From contig JAQXIB010000152.1 in assembly GCA_029007575.1 (NCBI GenBank), forward strand, positions 1 to 9,208: 9,208 nt of DNA, given 5' to 3'. The notes below the pieces were generated by a model. That model was given only the letters and a program-made list of their open reading frames with translations. It was not told the DNA's origin and did not search any database. The translations under genes were made by a program, and so were the position numbers. This stretch comes from Clostridiales bacterium (GTDB lineage: Bacteria > Bacillota > Clostridia > Oscillospirales > Ruminococcaceae). This document shows, in pieces, positions 1 to 5,323 of the stretch (its first letter is position 1; the number at the start of each line of letters is the position of its first letter).

Positions 1-288
1 TCCCACCACCAGCACCAATCCCTCTGTCGGGAGCATCGCGCCGATTTCTTCCGAGATCGCGGTGATTTCGTCTTCATAATTCTGCGCCGCACGCTCAAAA
101 GATGAAACCGAAACGGTAACATACTTTCCGACCGGTTTACCGACCTGCTGCGCCGCCGCTTCATCGGTTACTTCCACTCGGGTGATCTTGACGCCGTTAC
201 GTTCCTCTTCGCTGCGAACGACACCCTCCGGCATCTGCTCCCCTGCAAATTCCACCGCTTCCACTGCCAAATCGGTTCTGATAGACAT
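1..288 (-). CDS. gpr: GPR germination protease, N-terminal part (partial)
   Basis: GPR is the endopeptidase that degrades small acid-soluble spore proteins when a spore germinates. The 96 visible residues begin MSIRTDLAVEAVEF and end LVLVVG. The RTDLAVEA segment and the LVVG strand are hallmarks of this family, whose full length is about 300-370 residues, so the remainder lies beyond the left edge. The ATG at 288-286 is the only possible start, because an in-frame TAA lies 25-27 bases upstream, and a purine-rich GGAAGAGGA precedes it. In Bacillus, GPR is made as a zymogen with a propeptide of about 15 residues. Here only about six residues precede the conserved LAVEA, so the propeptide is very short. 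The gene is divergent from rpsT, a neighbourhood also found in Bacillus. It marks the host as a spore former. No spore-type (sigma-G) promoter could be assigned with confidence. Confidence 0.9.
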   Translation of the reverse strand, partial: MSIRTDLAVEAVEFAGEQMPEGVVRSEEERNGVKITRVEVTDEAAAQQVGKPVGKYVTVSVSSFERAAQNYEDEITAISEEIGAMLPTEGLVLVVG

Positions 289-346
289 ATTGATTCCTCT
301 TCCTTTCCGTTTTTACGATTTGTTTTTCAAAAAATTCAAAAATCTC

Positions 347-375
347 TTGCAATCTTTCGCAATTCATGGTAATAT
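347..375 (+). promoter_or_regulatory. Sigma-A-like promoter of rpsT
   Basis: TTGCAA at 347-352 and TAATAT at 370-375 are separated by 17 bases, close to the TTGACA/TATAAT consensus. An overlapping TATAAT at 373-378 could serve instead, but with a 20-base spacer. Transcription would start near 382, giving a leader of roughly 120 bases before rpsT. No other good promoter lies between gpr and rpsT on the plus strand. Confidence 0.65.
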
Positions 376-381
376 AATATC

Positions 382-503
382 TGTTGTCATAGGGGCATTG
401 TGTCTAAAAACTTGTTAACCCGCAAGTTTTTTGTTTCTGTGACGTGACTTCCGGCATTTAGTGTTTCCTGCACGATGCCAAATATGAGAAGGAGGTGCGA
501 TTT
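382..503 (+). promoter_or_regulatory. Possible structured leader of rpsT
   Basis: The predicted 5' untranslated region holds two hairpins. The first pairs AAAAACTTG (406-414) with CAAGTTTTT (423-431) and runs into a T-rich stretch, which resembles a weak attenuator with only three G-C pairs. The second pairs GGCAT (453-457) with ATGCC (475-479), with an inner GTG/CAC helix (461-463 with 471-473), and ends about ten bases before the strong ribosome binding site AAGGAGGTG at 489-497. Ribosomal protein genes are often autoregulated through such leaders, but I know of no named S20 leader family in Firmicutes, so function is inferred only. Confidence 0.35.
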
Positions 504-761
504 ATGCCGAATATTAAATCCGCGAAAAAAAGAGTAAAAGTTAACGCTACAAAAGCGCTTCGCAATAAAGCAATGAAATCCAATTTGAAAACGATCTTAA
601 AGAAAGCTGATGCAGCTATCGCTGAGAATTCCGCTGATAAAGAGGCTGTTGTAAAACTGGCTGTAAAACGTTTGGATCAGGCAGGTGCCAAAGGCTTGCT
701 TCATAAAAACAATGTTGCAAGAAAGAAATCCAATTTGGTCAGCAAGCTCAACAAAGCATAA
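504..761 (+). CDS. rpsT: 30S ribosomal protein bS20
   Basis: This encodes bS20, a primary 16S rRNA-binding protein of the small subunit that helps early 30S assembly. The 85-residue product starts MPNIKSAKKRVKVN, the typical S20 N-terminus. It is rich in Lys and Ala throughout and has the usual C-terminal helical part ending SKLNKA; length matches the family. The ATG at 504 lies six bases after a near-perfect Shine-Dalgarno sequence, AAGGAGGTG (489-497). A GTG nine bases earlier in the same frame lies inside that site and is not the start. The gene stands alone, with its own promoter upstream and a strong terminator 24 bases downstream, and is divergent from gpr. Confidence 0.98.
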   Translation: MPNIKSAKKRVKVNATKALRNKAMKSNLKTILKKADAAIAENSADKEAVVKLAVKRLDQAGAKGLLHKNNVARKKSNLVSKLNKA

Positions 762-785
762 GGCGCTTTATTTTCAAATATGGAG

Positions 786-826
786 GACAATGCTTCCCAA
801 CCTCTGAAGCATTGTCTTTTATTTTT
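786..826 (+). terminator. Intrinsic terminator of rpsT
   Basis: GACAATGCTTC (786-796) and GAAGCATTGTC (806-816) form a perfect 11-base-pair stem with a nine-base loop, followed at once by the T-rich run TTTTATTTTT (817-826). It closes the monocistronic rpsT unit. The stem read backwards lacks a comparable T run, so it acts mainly in the plus direction. Confidence 0.93.
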
Positions 827-916
827 GGTATGATTTTCCCGCAAGATATCATCGGAGATCAAATTGTAAACATTTTGTTAAAATTTGCCGAAATCCTGAT
901 TTTTGTTTAAAATGGT

Positions 917-945
917 TTGACAAAGGGATTGCGGTATGATAAAAT
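917..945 (+). promoter_or_regulatory. Sigma-A-like promoter of the rplU operon
   Basis: A consensus TTGACA at 917-922 is followed after 17 bases by TAAAAT at 940-945. A TG dinucleotide at 937-938 gives an extended -10 element (TGATAAAAT). Transcription would begin near 951-953, exactly where the L21 leader begins. This strong promoter would drive rplU, prp and rpmA. Confidence 0.85.
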
Positions 946-950
946 GATAA

Positions 951-1042
951 GGCCGCTTATCTCGGGCTCTAAGTGCTTAGTGTGATCTATGCCGCCTCGT
1001 TCAGATAGCGAGTTTGATAGAAAGAGGCAGGTGCCTAAATTT
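951..1042 (+). ncRNA. L21 leader (ribosomal protein leader RNA)
   Basis: The 92-base leader of rplU matches the position and general layout of the L21 leader family of Firmicutes, a cis-acting RNA thought to let L21 control its own operon. Visible pairings are CGCTTATCT (954-962) with AGATAGCG (1003-1010) with one bulged T, a small hairpin CTAA-GTGC-TTAG (969-980), and GCCTC (994-998) with GAGGC (1024-1028), which competes with a local CTCG/CGAG hairpin (996-999 with 1009-1012). The ribosome binding site lies in AGGCAGGTGCCT (1025-1036), itself able to form a four-pair hairpin, so translation could be gated by folding. Family assignment is from memory of the motif; a covariance-model search was not possible. 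Confidence 0.78.
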
Positions 1043-1354
1043 ATGTACGCAGTTATTGAAACAGGCGGAAAACAGTATCGCGTAAGCGAAGGCGATGTAA
1101 TTTTCATCGAAAAACTGGATGTTGAAGCAGATGCAGCCGTTAGCTTTGATAAAGTTATCGCTGTCGGAAAAGAGGACGGAATCGTCGTCGGTGCTCCTTA
1201 TGTTGAGGGCGCAACGGTTGCCGCAACCGCACTGAAAAACGGCAAGGGCAAAAAGGTGACTATTTTCACTTATAAGCCGAAAAAAGATTCTCACCGCAAA
1301 AAAGGTCACAGACAGGCTTACACACAGGTTCGCATCGAAACAATCAACGCATAA
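1043..1354 (+). CDS. rplU: 50S ribosomal protein bL21
   Basis: This is bL21, a 23S rRNA-binding protein of the large subunit. The 103-residue product begins MYAVIETGGKQYRVSEGD, the standard family N-terminus, and carries the conserved C-terminal FTYKPKKDSHRKKGHRQ segment that contacts rRNA; length is typical. The start at 1043 is chosen by homology and by the AGGTG ribosome binding site at 1029-1033. The open frame extends upstream to 989, but that part overlaps the leader RNA and is not expected to be translated. It is the first gene of the rplU-prp-rpmA operon, and its stop codon is four bases before prp. Confidence 0.98.
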   Translation: MYAVIETGGKQYRVSEGDVIFIEKLDVEADAAVSFDKVIAVGKEDGIVVGAPYVEGATVAATALKNGKGKKVTIFTYKPKKDSHRKKGHRQAYTQVRIETINA

Positions 1355-1358
1355 TATC

Positions 1359-1673
1359 ATGATATATGCTCATTTTTTCAAATCCGGAAAGTACTGCTCC
1401 GGCTTTTCGATTTCCGGACATGCCGGATACGCCGACTACGGGAAAGATATTGCCTGTGCCAGCATCACTTCGGCGGTGGAATTGACCGCCAACGGCATTA
1501 CCGAAATCCTCGGATTGCCTGCAAAGGTTACTCTGGAGGAAAATCAGATCCGGCTGTCTCTCACTGAAGAGGCAGATATGATTGCCGCACAGCCTTTTTT
1601 AGATGCGCTCAAGCTGCATTTAAAACTGCTTTCGGAGGAATTTGAAAAAACGATTGATTTATCGGAAGAATAG
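1359..1673 (+). CDS. prp: Prp, ribosomal-processing cysteine protease
   Basis: Prp (YsxB family) is the cysteine protease that removes the N-terminal extension of ribosomal protein L27 in Firmicutes and related phyla. The 104-residue product contains SGHAGYADYGKDIACASIT at residues 19-37. His21 and Cys33 correspond to the catalytic His/Cys pair of the family (His22 and Cys34 in the Staphylococcus aureus enzyme). The gene sits between rplU and rpmA, as in most Firmicutes, and its substrate is encoded next door with a matching cleavage motif. The start is four bases after the rplU stop with no obvious Shine-Dalgarno sequence, which suggests translation coupled to rplU and hence modest expression. 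The product has the usual length for this family. Confidence 0.95.
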   Translation: MIYAHFFKSGKYCSGFSISGHAGYADYGKDIACASITSAVELTANGITEILGLPAKVTLEENQIRLSLTEEADMIAAQPFLDALKLHLKLLSEEFEKTIDLSEE

Positions 1674-1695
1674 CGTGGGAACTTCGTTCCACGCT
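1672..1695 (+). other. Hairpin at the prp stop codon
   Basis: AGCGTGGGAAC and GTTCCACGCT form a strong stem of ten pairs with one bulged G and a TTC loop, starting inside the TAG stop of prp. No T run follows on either strand, so it is not a classical terminator. Likely roles are an RNA processing or stability element that separates the abundant rpmA message from prp, or partial attenuation; this is inferred from position only. Confidence 0.5.
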
Positions 1696-1803
1696 CCGCA
1701 GTTTTCTCTTGCTCGTCCATATTCGGTCAAGGAAAGCTGTAAAAATGGTGATTAATTTGTTTTGCCGATTAACCGGCATAAACTGAAAGGAACGGTAACT
1801 GAT

Positions 1804-2082
1804 ATGTTAAAACTCAGCATGCAATTTTTTGCACATAAAAAAGGTGTCGGTTCTACTAAGAACGGCCGTGATTCTGAATCCAAACGGCTCGGCGCAAAAC
1901 GTGCGGACGGTCAGTTCGTACTCGCCGGCAACATTTTAGTTCGTCAGCGCGGAACCCACATTCATCCCGGTGAAAACGTAGGACGCGGATCCGATGATAC
2001 GCTGTTTGCTTTGATCGACGGCAAGGTGAAATTTGAGCGCGTCGGACGGGACGGCAAAAAAGTCAGCGTTTACGCAGACTAA
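1804..2082 (+). CDS. rpmA: 50S ribosomal protein bL27 with cleavable N-terminal extension
   Basis: bL27 reaches toward the peptidyl transferase centre through its N-terminal tail. The 92-residue product begins MLKLSMQFFAHKKGVGSTKN. The first nine residues match the Prp recognition pattern MLxLxLQFF, and cleavage after Phe9 would leave mature L27 starting AHKKG. Position 6 of the motif is Met rather than the common Leu. The rest (GRDSESKRLGAKRADGQ, HPGENVGRG, DGKVKFER) is standard L27. The start at ATG 1804 is set by this motif; a ribosome binding site GAAAGGAA lies at 1785-1792, a rather long spacing. The open frame extends upstream to 1762 but without homology. A small GCCG/CGGC hairpin lies at 1764-1777. 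The gene ends the operon, followed by a strong terminator. Confidence 0.98.
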   Translation: MLKLSMQFFAHKKGVGSTKNGRDSESKRLGAKRADGQFVLAGNILVRQRGTHIHPGENVGRGSDDTLFALIDGKVKFERVGRDGKKVSVYAD

Positions 2083-2098
2083 TAAGAATGCTTGTCTG

Positions 2099-2130
2099 AA
2101 AGCCTTGCGAAAACGCAAGGCTTTTGTTGT
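2099..2130 (+). terminator. Intrinsic terminator of the rplU-prp-rpmA operon
   Basis: AAAGCCTTGCG (2099-2109) and CGCAAGGCTTT (2114-2124) form a perfect 11-base-pair stem with an AAAA loop, running into TTTTGTTGT. It lies 16 bases after the rpmA stop and separates the ribosomal operon from obgE. Confidence 0.92.
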
Positions 2131-2166
2131 ATCGAAACCGCTGCTTGCGGACACACTAATATTACA

Positions 2167-2199
2167 TTGACAACAGCAATCATTGTAAAAGGCTATTCT
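2167..2199 (+). promoter_or_regulatory. Weak candidate promoter of obgE
   Basis: A perfect TTGACA occurs at 2167-2172, but the best -10 candidates downstream are poor: TATTCT at 2194-2199 with a 21-base spacer, or GGCTAT at 2191-2196 with an 18-base spacer. Because a strong terminator lies just upstream, some promoter is expected here; the exact elements are uncertain. Confidence 0.3.
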
Positions 2200-2201
2200 G
2201 T

Positions 2202-2238
2202 TCCGGCGGCAGAATGTGCCGATTTTATCTCCGCCGGA
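2202..2238 (+). promoter_or_regulatory. GC-rich hairpin before the obgE ribosome binding site
   Basis: TCCGGCGG (2202-2209) and CCGCCGGA (2231-2238) are perfectly complementary over eight mostly G-C pairs. The stem ends three bases before the GGAG ribosome binding site (2242-2245) of obgE. A competing four-pair hairpin, CGGC (2207-2210) with GCCG (2218-2221), shares its 5' arm. A stem this stable so close to the site could dampen translation initiation; that role is inferred. Confidence 0.4.
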
Positions 2239-2252
2239 TATGGAGAAAAATC

Positions 2253-3527
2253 ATGTTTGTAGATAAAGCGAAAATTTTCATCAAAGCCGGAAACGGCGGA
2301 AACGGCGCCGTTTCTTTTCATCGGGAAAAGTATGTCGCTGCCGGCGGTCCCGACGGCGGTGACGGTGGCAGAGGCGGCGATGTGGTCTTTCAGGTGGATG
2401 ACAATCTTTCCACTTTGATCGACTTCCGCTATAAGCGCAAATACGTTGCTTCCAACGGGCAGGACGGCAGCTCCAAAAACTGCACCGGCAAAAGTGCAGA
2501 GCCGCTGATCGTCAAAGTGCCCCGCGGCACCTTGGTGAGAGAAGCAAATTCCGGGCGGGTGGTTGCCGATCTGTCGGGAGATGAGCCGGTCATCATCGCC
2601 AAAGGCGGAAACGGAGGCAAGGGCAATGCCCGCTTTGCCACTCCTACCCGCCAAATTCCACGCTTTGCCAAGCCGGGATTTGAAGGCGAAAGCATGGAGC
2701 TGACGTTGGAATTGAAGCTGCTTGCCGACGTCGGTTTAGTCGGATTCCCCAACGTCGGAAAATCCACCCTGATTTCGGTGGTCAGCGCCGCCAAGCCGAA
2801 AATTGCCAACTATCACTTTACCACCCTCACTCCCGTGCTCGGCGTGGTGAAAATCGAAGAGGGCAAATCCTTTGTCATGGCAGATATTCCCGGCTTGATA
2901 GAGGGCGCCAGCGACGGTGTCGGCTTAGGGCATGAGTTCCTGCGTCATGTGGAGCGTTGCCGTCTGATCGTCCATGTAGTGGATGTATCGGGCATAGAAG
3001 GACGCGATCCGATCGAGGACTTTGAAATTATCAATCGGGAATTAAAGAATTTCAGCGAAGAACTTGCAGAACGTCCGCAAATCGTGGCGGCGAACAAGTC
3101 GGACATGGCAACCCCTGAGCAAATTACGGCATTCCGCAGTTATATTGAAAATCTCGGCTATCCGTTTTTTGAAATTTCGGCGGCGACCACCGCCGGCACC
3201 AAGGAATTAATCGCCGCGGTTTCCTACAAGCTGGAGGAATTGCCTCCAATTAAGCGGTACGAGCCGGAACCGCTAAGCGCGGAAGAGCTGGAAAGCAATG
3301 ACCGACGGAAATTTGATATCACCGTCGATGAGGACGGTATCTACGTCATTGACGCTCCTTGGCTGGAACAGGCGCTCAGCACCGTGGACATGGACGATTA
3401 CGAATCCTTGCAATATTTTCAGCGTGTCATGCGCAGCAGCGGCATTATTGACAAGCTGGAGGAAATGGGAATCCAAGAAGGCGACACAGTGGAACTGTTC
3501 GGATTCCAGTTTGATTTTATTAACTAA
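2253..3527 (+). CDS. obgE: Obg/CgtA GTPase
   Basis: ObgE is an essential ribosome-associated GTPase involved in late 50S assembly and linked to stress and, in Bacillus, sporulation. The 424-residue product shows all three parts. The glycine-rich Obg fold covers residues 1-158 (GNGGNG, GGPDGGDGGRGG, GGNGGKGNARF). The G domain has G1 GFPNVGKS at 164-171, switch-region HFTTLTPVLG at 188-197, G3 DIPG at 211-214, G4 NKSD at 281-284 and G5 SA at 309-310. A C-terminal OCT domain covers about residues 350-424 (ITVDEDGIYVIDAPWLEQA), found in many Firmicutes. Start ATG 2253 follows GGAG at 2242-2245 and gives the canonical MFVDKAKI; an earlier in-frame ATG at 2214 lies within a hairpin and lacks a ribosome binding site. 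It follows rpmA directly; spo0B, present between them in Bacillus, is absent. Confidence 0.98.
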   Translation: MFVDKAKIFIKAGNGGNGAVSFHREKYVAAGGPDGGDGGRGGDVVFQVDDNLSTLIDFRYKRKYVASNGQDGSSKNCTGKSAEPLIVKVPRGTLVREANSGRVVADLSGDEPVIIAKGGNGGKGNARFATPTRQIPRFAKPGFEGESMELTLELKLLADVGLVGFPNVGKSTLISVVSAAKPKIANYHFTTLTPVLGVVKIEEGKSFVMADIPGLIEGASDGVGLGHEFLRHVERCRLIVHVVDVSGIEGRDPIEDFEIINRELKNFSEELAERPQIVAANKSDMATPEQITAFRSYIENLGYPFFEISAATTAGTKELIAAVSYKLEELPPIKRYEPEPLSAEELESNDRRKFDITVDEDGIYVIDAPWLEQALSTVDMDDYESLQYFQRVMRSSGIIDKLEEMGIQEGDTVELFGFQFDFIN

Positions 3528-3571
3528 GGTCTGTCCGAAAAGCCATGAAACATCGGCTTTTCGGATAGACC
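3528..3571 (+). other. Long hairpin directly after the obgE stop
   Basis: Starting on the base after the obgE stop, 3528-3544 pairs with 3555-3571 over 17 positions, with a single G-T wobble. The stem may extend by ATG/CAT (3545-3547 with 3551-3553) across one bulged C. There is no T run after it on the plus strand and only a mixed A/T stretch on the minus strand, so ordinary intrinsic termination is doubtful. It could stop or slow read-through into mrnC, protect the obgE message end, be an RNase III-type processing site, or be a dispersed palindromic repeat. Confidence 0.5.
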
Positions 3572-3628
3572 GGGAAAAGATGTGATGTTATCCTGACGGC
3601 AAATGAATACAACAACAATCCCAAACAG

Positions 3629-4012
3629 TTGAGCCCGCTGACCCTCGCTTTCCTCGGTGATGCCGTTTTTGAATTGCTGGTACGGGAACGGTTTATTGCA
3701 GACGGCAATGCTCCCGTTGCCAAGCTACATAAAAAAACGGTGGCGGTCGTATGTGCCTCGGCACAGTCCAACGCCATTTCTCTGCTGGAAGGACTGCTTT
3801 CCGAGGAAGAAACCGACATTTATAGACGGGGCAGAAACGCCAACGGCCACCATGTCCCCAAAAACGCAGATCCGATCGCATACCGTCGAGCAACCGGTTT
3901 GGAGGCCCTGTTCGGATATCTGTATCTCAAAGGAGAACAGGAACGTATCCGCTTTCTATTTGACCGCATATGGGAGCAACTCGGACAGCCGTCCGCATCC
4001 GATAAAATATAA
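3629..4012 (+). CDS. mrnC: Mini-RNase III (MrnC)
   Basis: Mini-RNase III is the double-strand-specific nuclease that matures the ends of 23S rRNA in Firmicutes; it has an RNase III catalytic domain and no RNA-binding domain. From a TTG at 3629 the product is 127 residues. Family signatures are LTLAFLGDAVFELLVR (Asp11 being the expected metal-binding residue), LHKKT (34-38), RRGRNANGHHVPKNAD (66-81) and GLEALFGYLYL (90-100, with Glu92 as a second active-site acid). The start is uncertain: homology to B. subtilis YazC extends upstream (KQLSPL), yet that frame has no ATG, GTG or TTG before 3629 and only a CTG at 3593. An ATG at 3603 is in another frame and ends at a TGA overlapping the TTG. The gene lies between obgE and a YitT-type gene on the same strand. 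Confidence 0.92.
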   Translation: MSPLTLAFLGDAVFELLVRERFIADGNAPVAKLHKKTVAVVCASAQSNAISLLEGLLSEEETDIYRRGRNANGHHVPKNADPIAYRRATGLEALFGYLYLKGEQERIRFLFDRIWEQLGQPSASDKI

Positions 4013-4102
4013 ACAACTGACACTGCGCAGTAATATAACGCACCTTCCTGCATATAACTAATGTATGCTCAACAGCTTAATGTATATCCGGGAGGCAGCG
4101 TT

Positions 4103-4966
4103 ATGAAAACACGCGGTAAGGCGAAAAATATTCTCATTGATTATCTGTTTGTCGCAGTAGGAACAACGATCTATGCTTTAGGCGTACATGTGTTTACTGC
4201 GCCCAATCAAATTGCCCCCGGCGGCGTAACCGGATTGGCAACGGCGATCAACGCTTTATCCGGCATCCCGATCGGTACTTTTGTTTCGCTGATCAATATT
4301 CCGCTGCTGTTGCTTGGACTCAAATTTCTCGGCAAGAGCTTTGTTCTGAAAACGCTGGTTTCCTCCGTTTTGTTTACCGCAATGGTGGATATGCTGTTCG
4401 TTTTCGTGCCTACCTATACCGGGGATGTCCTGCTCGCCGCGTTGTTTGGCGGTGCCATGATCGGCGCCGGCATGGCAATTACCTTTATTCGAAACGGCTC
4501 AACCGGCGGCACCGACATTACCAACCGCATTATTCAAACGAAATTCCCGCAGTTTCCGATCGGCAAAATCGTTTTGCTTTCGGATCTAATCATTATCGCG
4601 TTTGCTACTTTGGTTTTTCGCAATCTAGAATCCGCATTGTATGCGATTATTTCCATGTTTATTTGTTCCAAAGTCATCGACGGCATCATATATGGATTAG
4701 ATGTGGGAAAAATGGTATTTATTGTTTCAAACCACTGCCCTGCCATCTCCAGAGCCATTATTGAGGAGGTTCGTCGCGGCGGTACGATTCTGCCCGCCAA
4801 AGGCGCCTATTCGGGCGATCCTCGGGAAGTGCTCCTCTGCGCGATCCGTAACCATCAGTTTTATAAAGTCAAACGGATCGTGAATCAAGTGGACCCGAAA
4901 GCTTTTATTATTGTTACCAATGCAGGCGAGGTGTTAGGCGAGGGCTTCAAAAAAATAGACGGATAG
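4103..4966 (+). CDS. YitT family membrane protein
   Basis: The 287-residue product belongs to the YitT family of uncharacterised integral membrane proteins (YitT membrane domain plus C-terminal DUF2179). After a short basic start (MKTRGKAKN), several hydrophobic segments follow at roughly 11-32, 55-75, 82-103, 108-129, 155-173 and 178-197. Conserved family motifs are APGGVTGLA (38-46) and RNGSTGGTDI (130-139). The soluble C-terminal domain (about 200-287) contains GKMVFIVSN, RGGTILPAKGAYSG and VDPKAFIIVTNAGEVLGEGF, typical of DUF2179. No transport substrate is established for the family. Start ATG 4103 follows GGGAGG at 4090-4095; an earlier in-frame ATG at 4061 lacks a ribosome binding site. 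It may be transcribed with obgE and mrnC or from a weak promoter in the 90-base gap, where I find no convincing elements. Confidence 0.93.
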   Translation: MKTRGKAKNILIDYLFVAVGTTIYALGVHVFTAPNQIAPGGVTGLATAINALSGIPIGTFVSLINIPLLLLGLKFLGKSFVLKTLVSSVLFTAMVDMLFVFVPTYTGDVLLAALFGGAMIGAGMAITFIRNGSTGGTDITNRIIQTKFPQFPIGKIVLLSDLIIIAFATLVFRNLESALYAIISMFICSKVIDGIIYGLDVGKMVFIVSNHCPAISRAIIEEVRRGGTILPAKGAYSGDPREVLLCAIRNHQFYKVKRIVNQVDPKAFIIVTNAGEVLGEGFKKIDG

Positions 4967-5002
4967 CCAATTGGCAGTTTGTTGACTCCCAACCGGCTAT
5001 CC
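4950..5002 (-). terminator. Candidate minus-strand terminator at the yitT stop codon
   Basis: GGATAGCC (4961-4968) and GGCTATCC (4995-5002) enclose a TTGG/CCAA helix (4971-4974 with 4989-4992) and a short AGT/ACT helix, giving a compact stem with small symmetric internal loops. Read on the minus strand, the stem is followed by GTCTATTTTTTTG, so a seven-T run begins five bases after it. On the plus strand no T run follows. It therefore suits termination of a minus-strand transcript, namely the small Gln/Asn-rich gene at 5204-5052, and its arm overlaps the yitT stop codon. Confidence 0.5.
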
Positions 5003-5051
5003 GCGCATTTGACAAGAGATGCCCTATATTCAGCGTTATTGATTTTCTGTT

Positions 5052-5204
5052 TTATCTGCAATCGTTTTCATTCTGCTGCTGTCTGTTATTCTGTTGGTTT
5101 GAAAACTGGTTTTGCTCTTTTTTCTGCTGATTCTGCTTATGGTTGCAGTTTTGACTTTGCTGTTGCTGTCTGTTTTCAGACTGATTTTGATTTCTCTTTG
5201 CCAC
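5052..5204 (-). CDS. Small Gln/Asn-rich protein (50 residues)
   Basis: A minus-strand frame runs from GTG at 5204-5202 to TAA at 5054-5052. It encodes 50 residues beginning MAKRNQNQSENRQQQQ and ending QQQNENDCR. Twenty-nine of the 50 residues are Gln or Asn, most others are charged, Phe34 is the only strongly hydrophobic residue besides Met1, and there are two Cys (20 and 49). GTG is the first possible start, since an in-frame TGA lies three codons upstream, and a Shine-Dalgarno-like AGGATGGTGA precedes it. A candidate terminator lies 50 bases past the stop. I do not recognise the protein. Its size and composition recall the Gln/Asn-rich gamma-type small acid-soluble spore proteins and other small spore-associated proteins, but the gamma-type repeat (TEFASETN-like) is absent. 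Frames on the opposite strand overlap it but lack ribosome binding sites. No promoter of any class was evident. Confidence 0.5.
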   Translation of the reverse strand: MAKRNQNQSENRQQQQSQNCNHKQNQQKKEQNQFSNQQNNRQQQNENDCR

Positions 5205-5282
5205 GGTTTTTCACCATCCTTTTCTACACTTGGTTTTTGCAGCAATCTGCTTATTTTCTCAGGTTTTCGGGACAATAAGCAC

Positions 5283-5322
5283 CGAAAAATCAAGAATCAT
5301 TTTCTTGATTTTTCGTTTTTTT
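5283..5322 (+). terminator. Strong intrinsic terminator downstream of yitT
   Basis: CGAAAAATCAAGAA (5283-5296) and TTCTTGATTTTTCG (5302-5315) form a perfect 14-base-pair stem with a five-base loop, followed by seven Ts (5316-5322). It is oriented for plus-strand transcripts; the minus-strand flank has no T run. The only plus-strand gene before it is yitT, 317 bases upstream, so yitT transcripts would carry a long 3' tail complementary to the whole Gln/Asn-rich gene. Confidence 0.88.
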
Positions 5323-5323
5323 A

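Noticed and set aside
289..400. Sigma-G type promoter for gpr on the minus strand
   Set aside because: GAATT followed after 15 bases by CGTAAAA is the nearest match, but both spacing and -10 sequence are poor.
989..1042. Extended N-terminus of L21
   Set aside because: The added residues have no family homology and overlap the L21 leader RNA; the start at 1043 has a ribosome binding site.
4050..4068. Inverted repeat GCATA-N9-TATGC upstream of the YitT-type gene
   Set aside because: Five-base arms in an A/T-rich gap are expected by chance, and no promoter is placed relative to it.
4979..5278. Plus-strand frame of 99 codons ending just before the terminator at 5283
   Set aside because: It starts with TTG inside a hairpin without a ribosome binding site and lies opposite the Gln/Asn-rich frame, whose composition and signals explain the region better. 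Its position just before a terminator leaves a small chance that it is real.
5036..5293. Minus-strand frame of 85 codons overlapping the Gln/Asn-rich gene
   Set aside because: Its start lies in the terminator stem with no ribosome binding site, and it is in a different register from the low-complexity frame.
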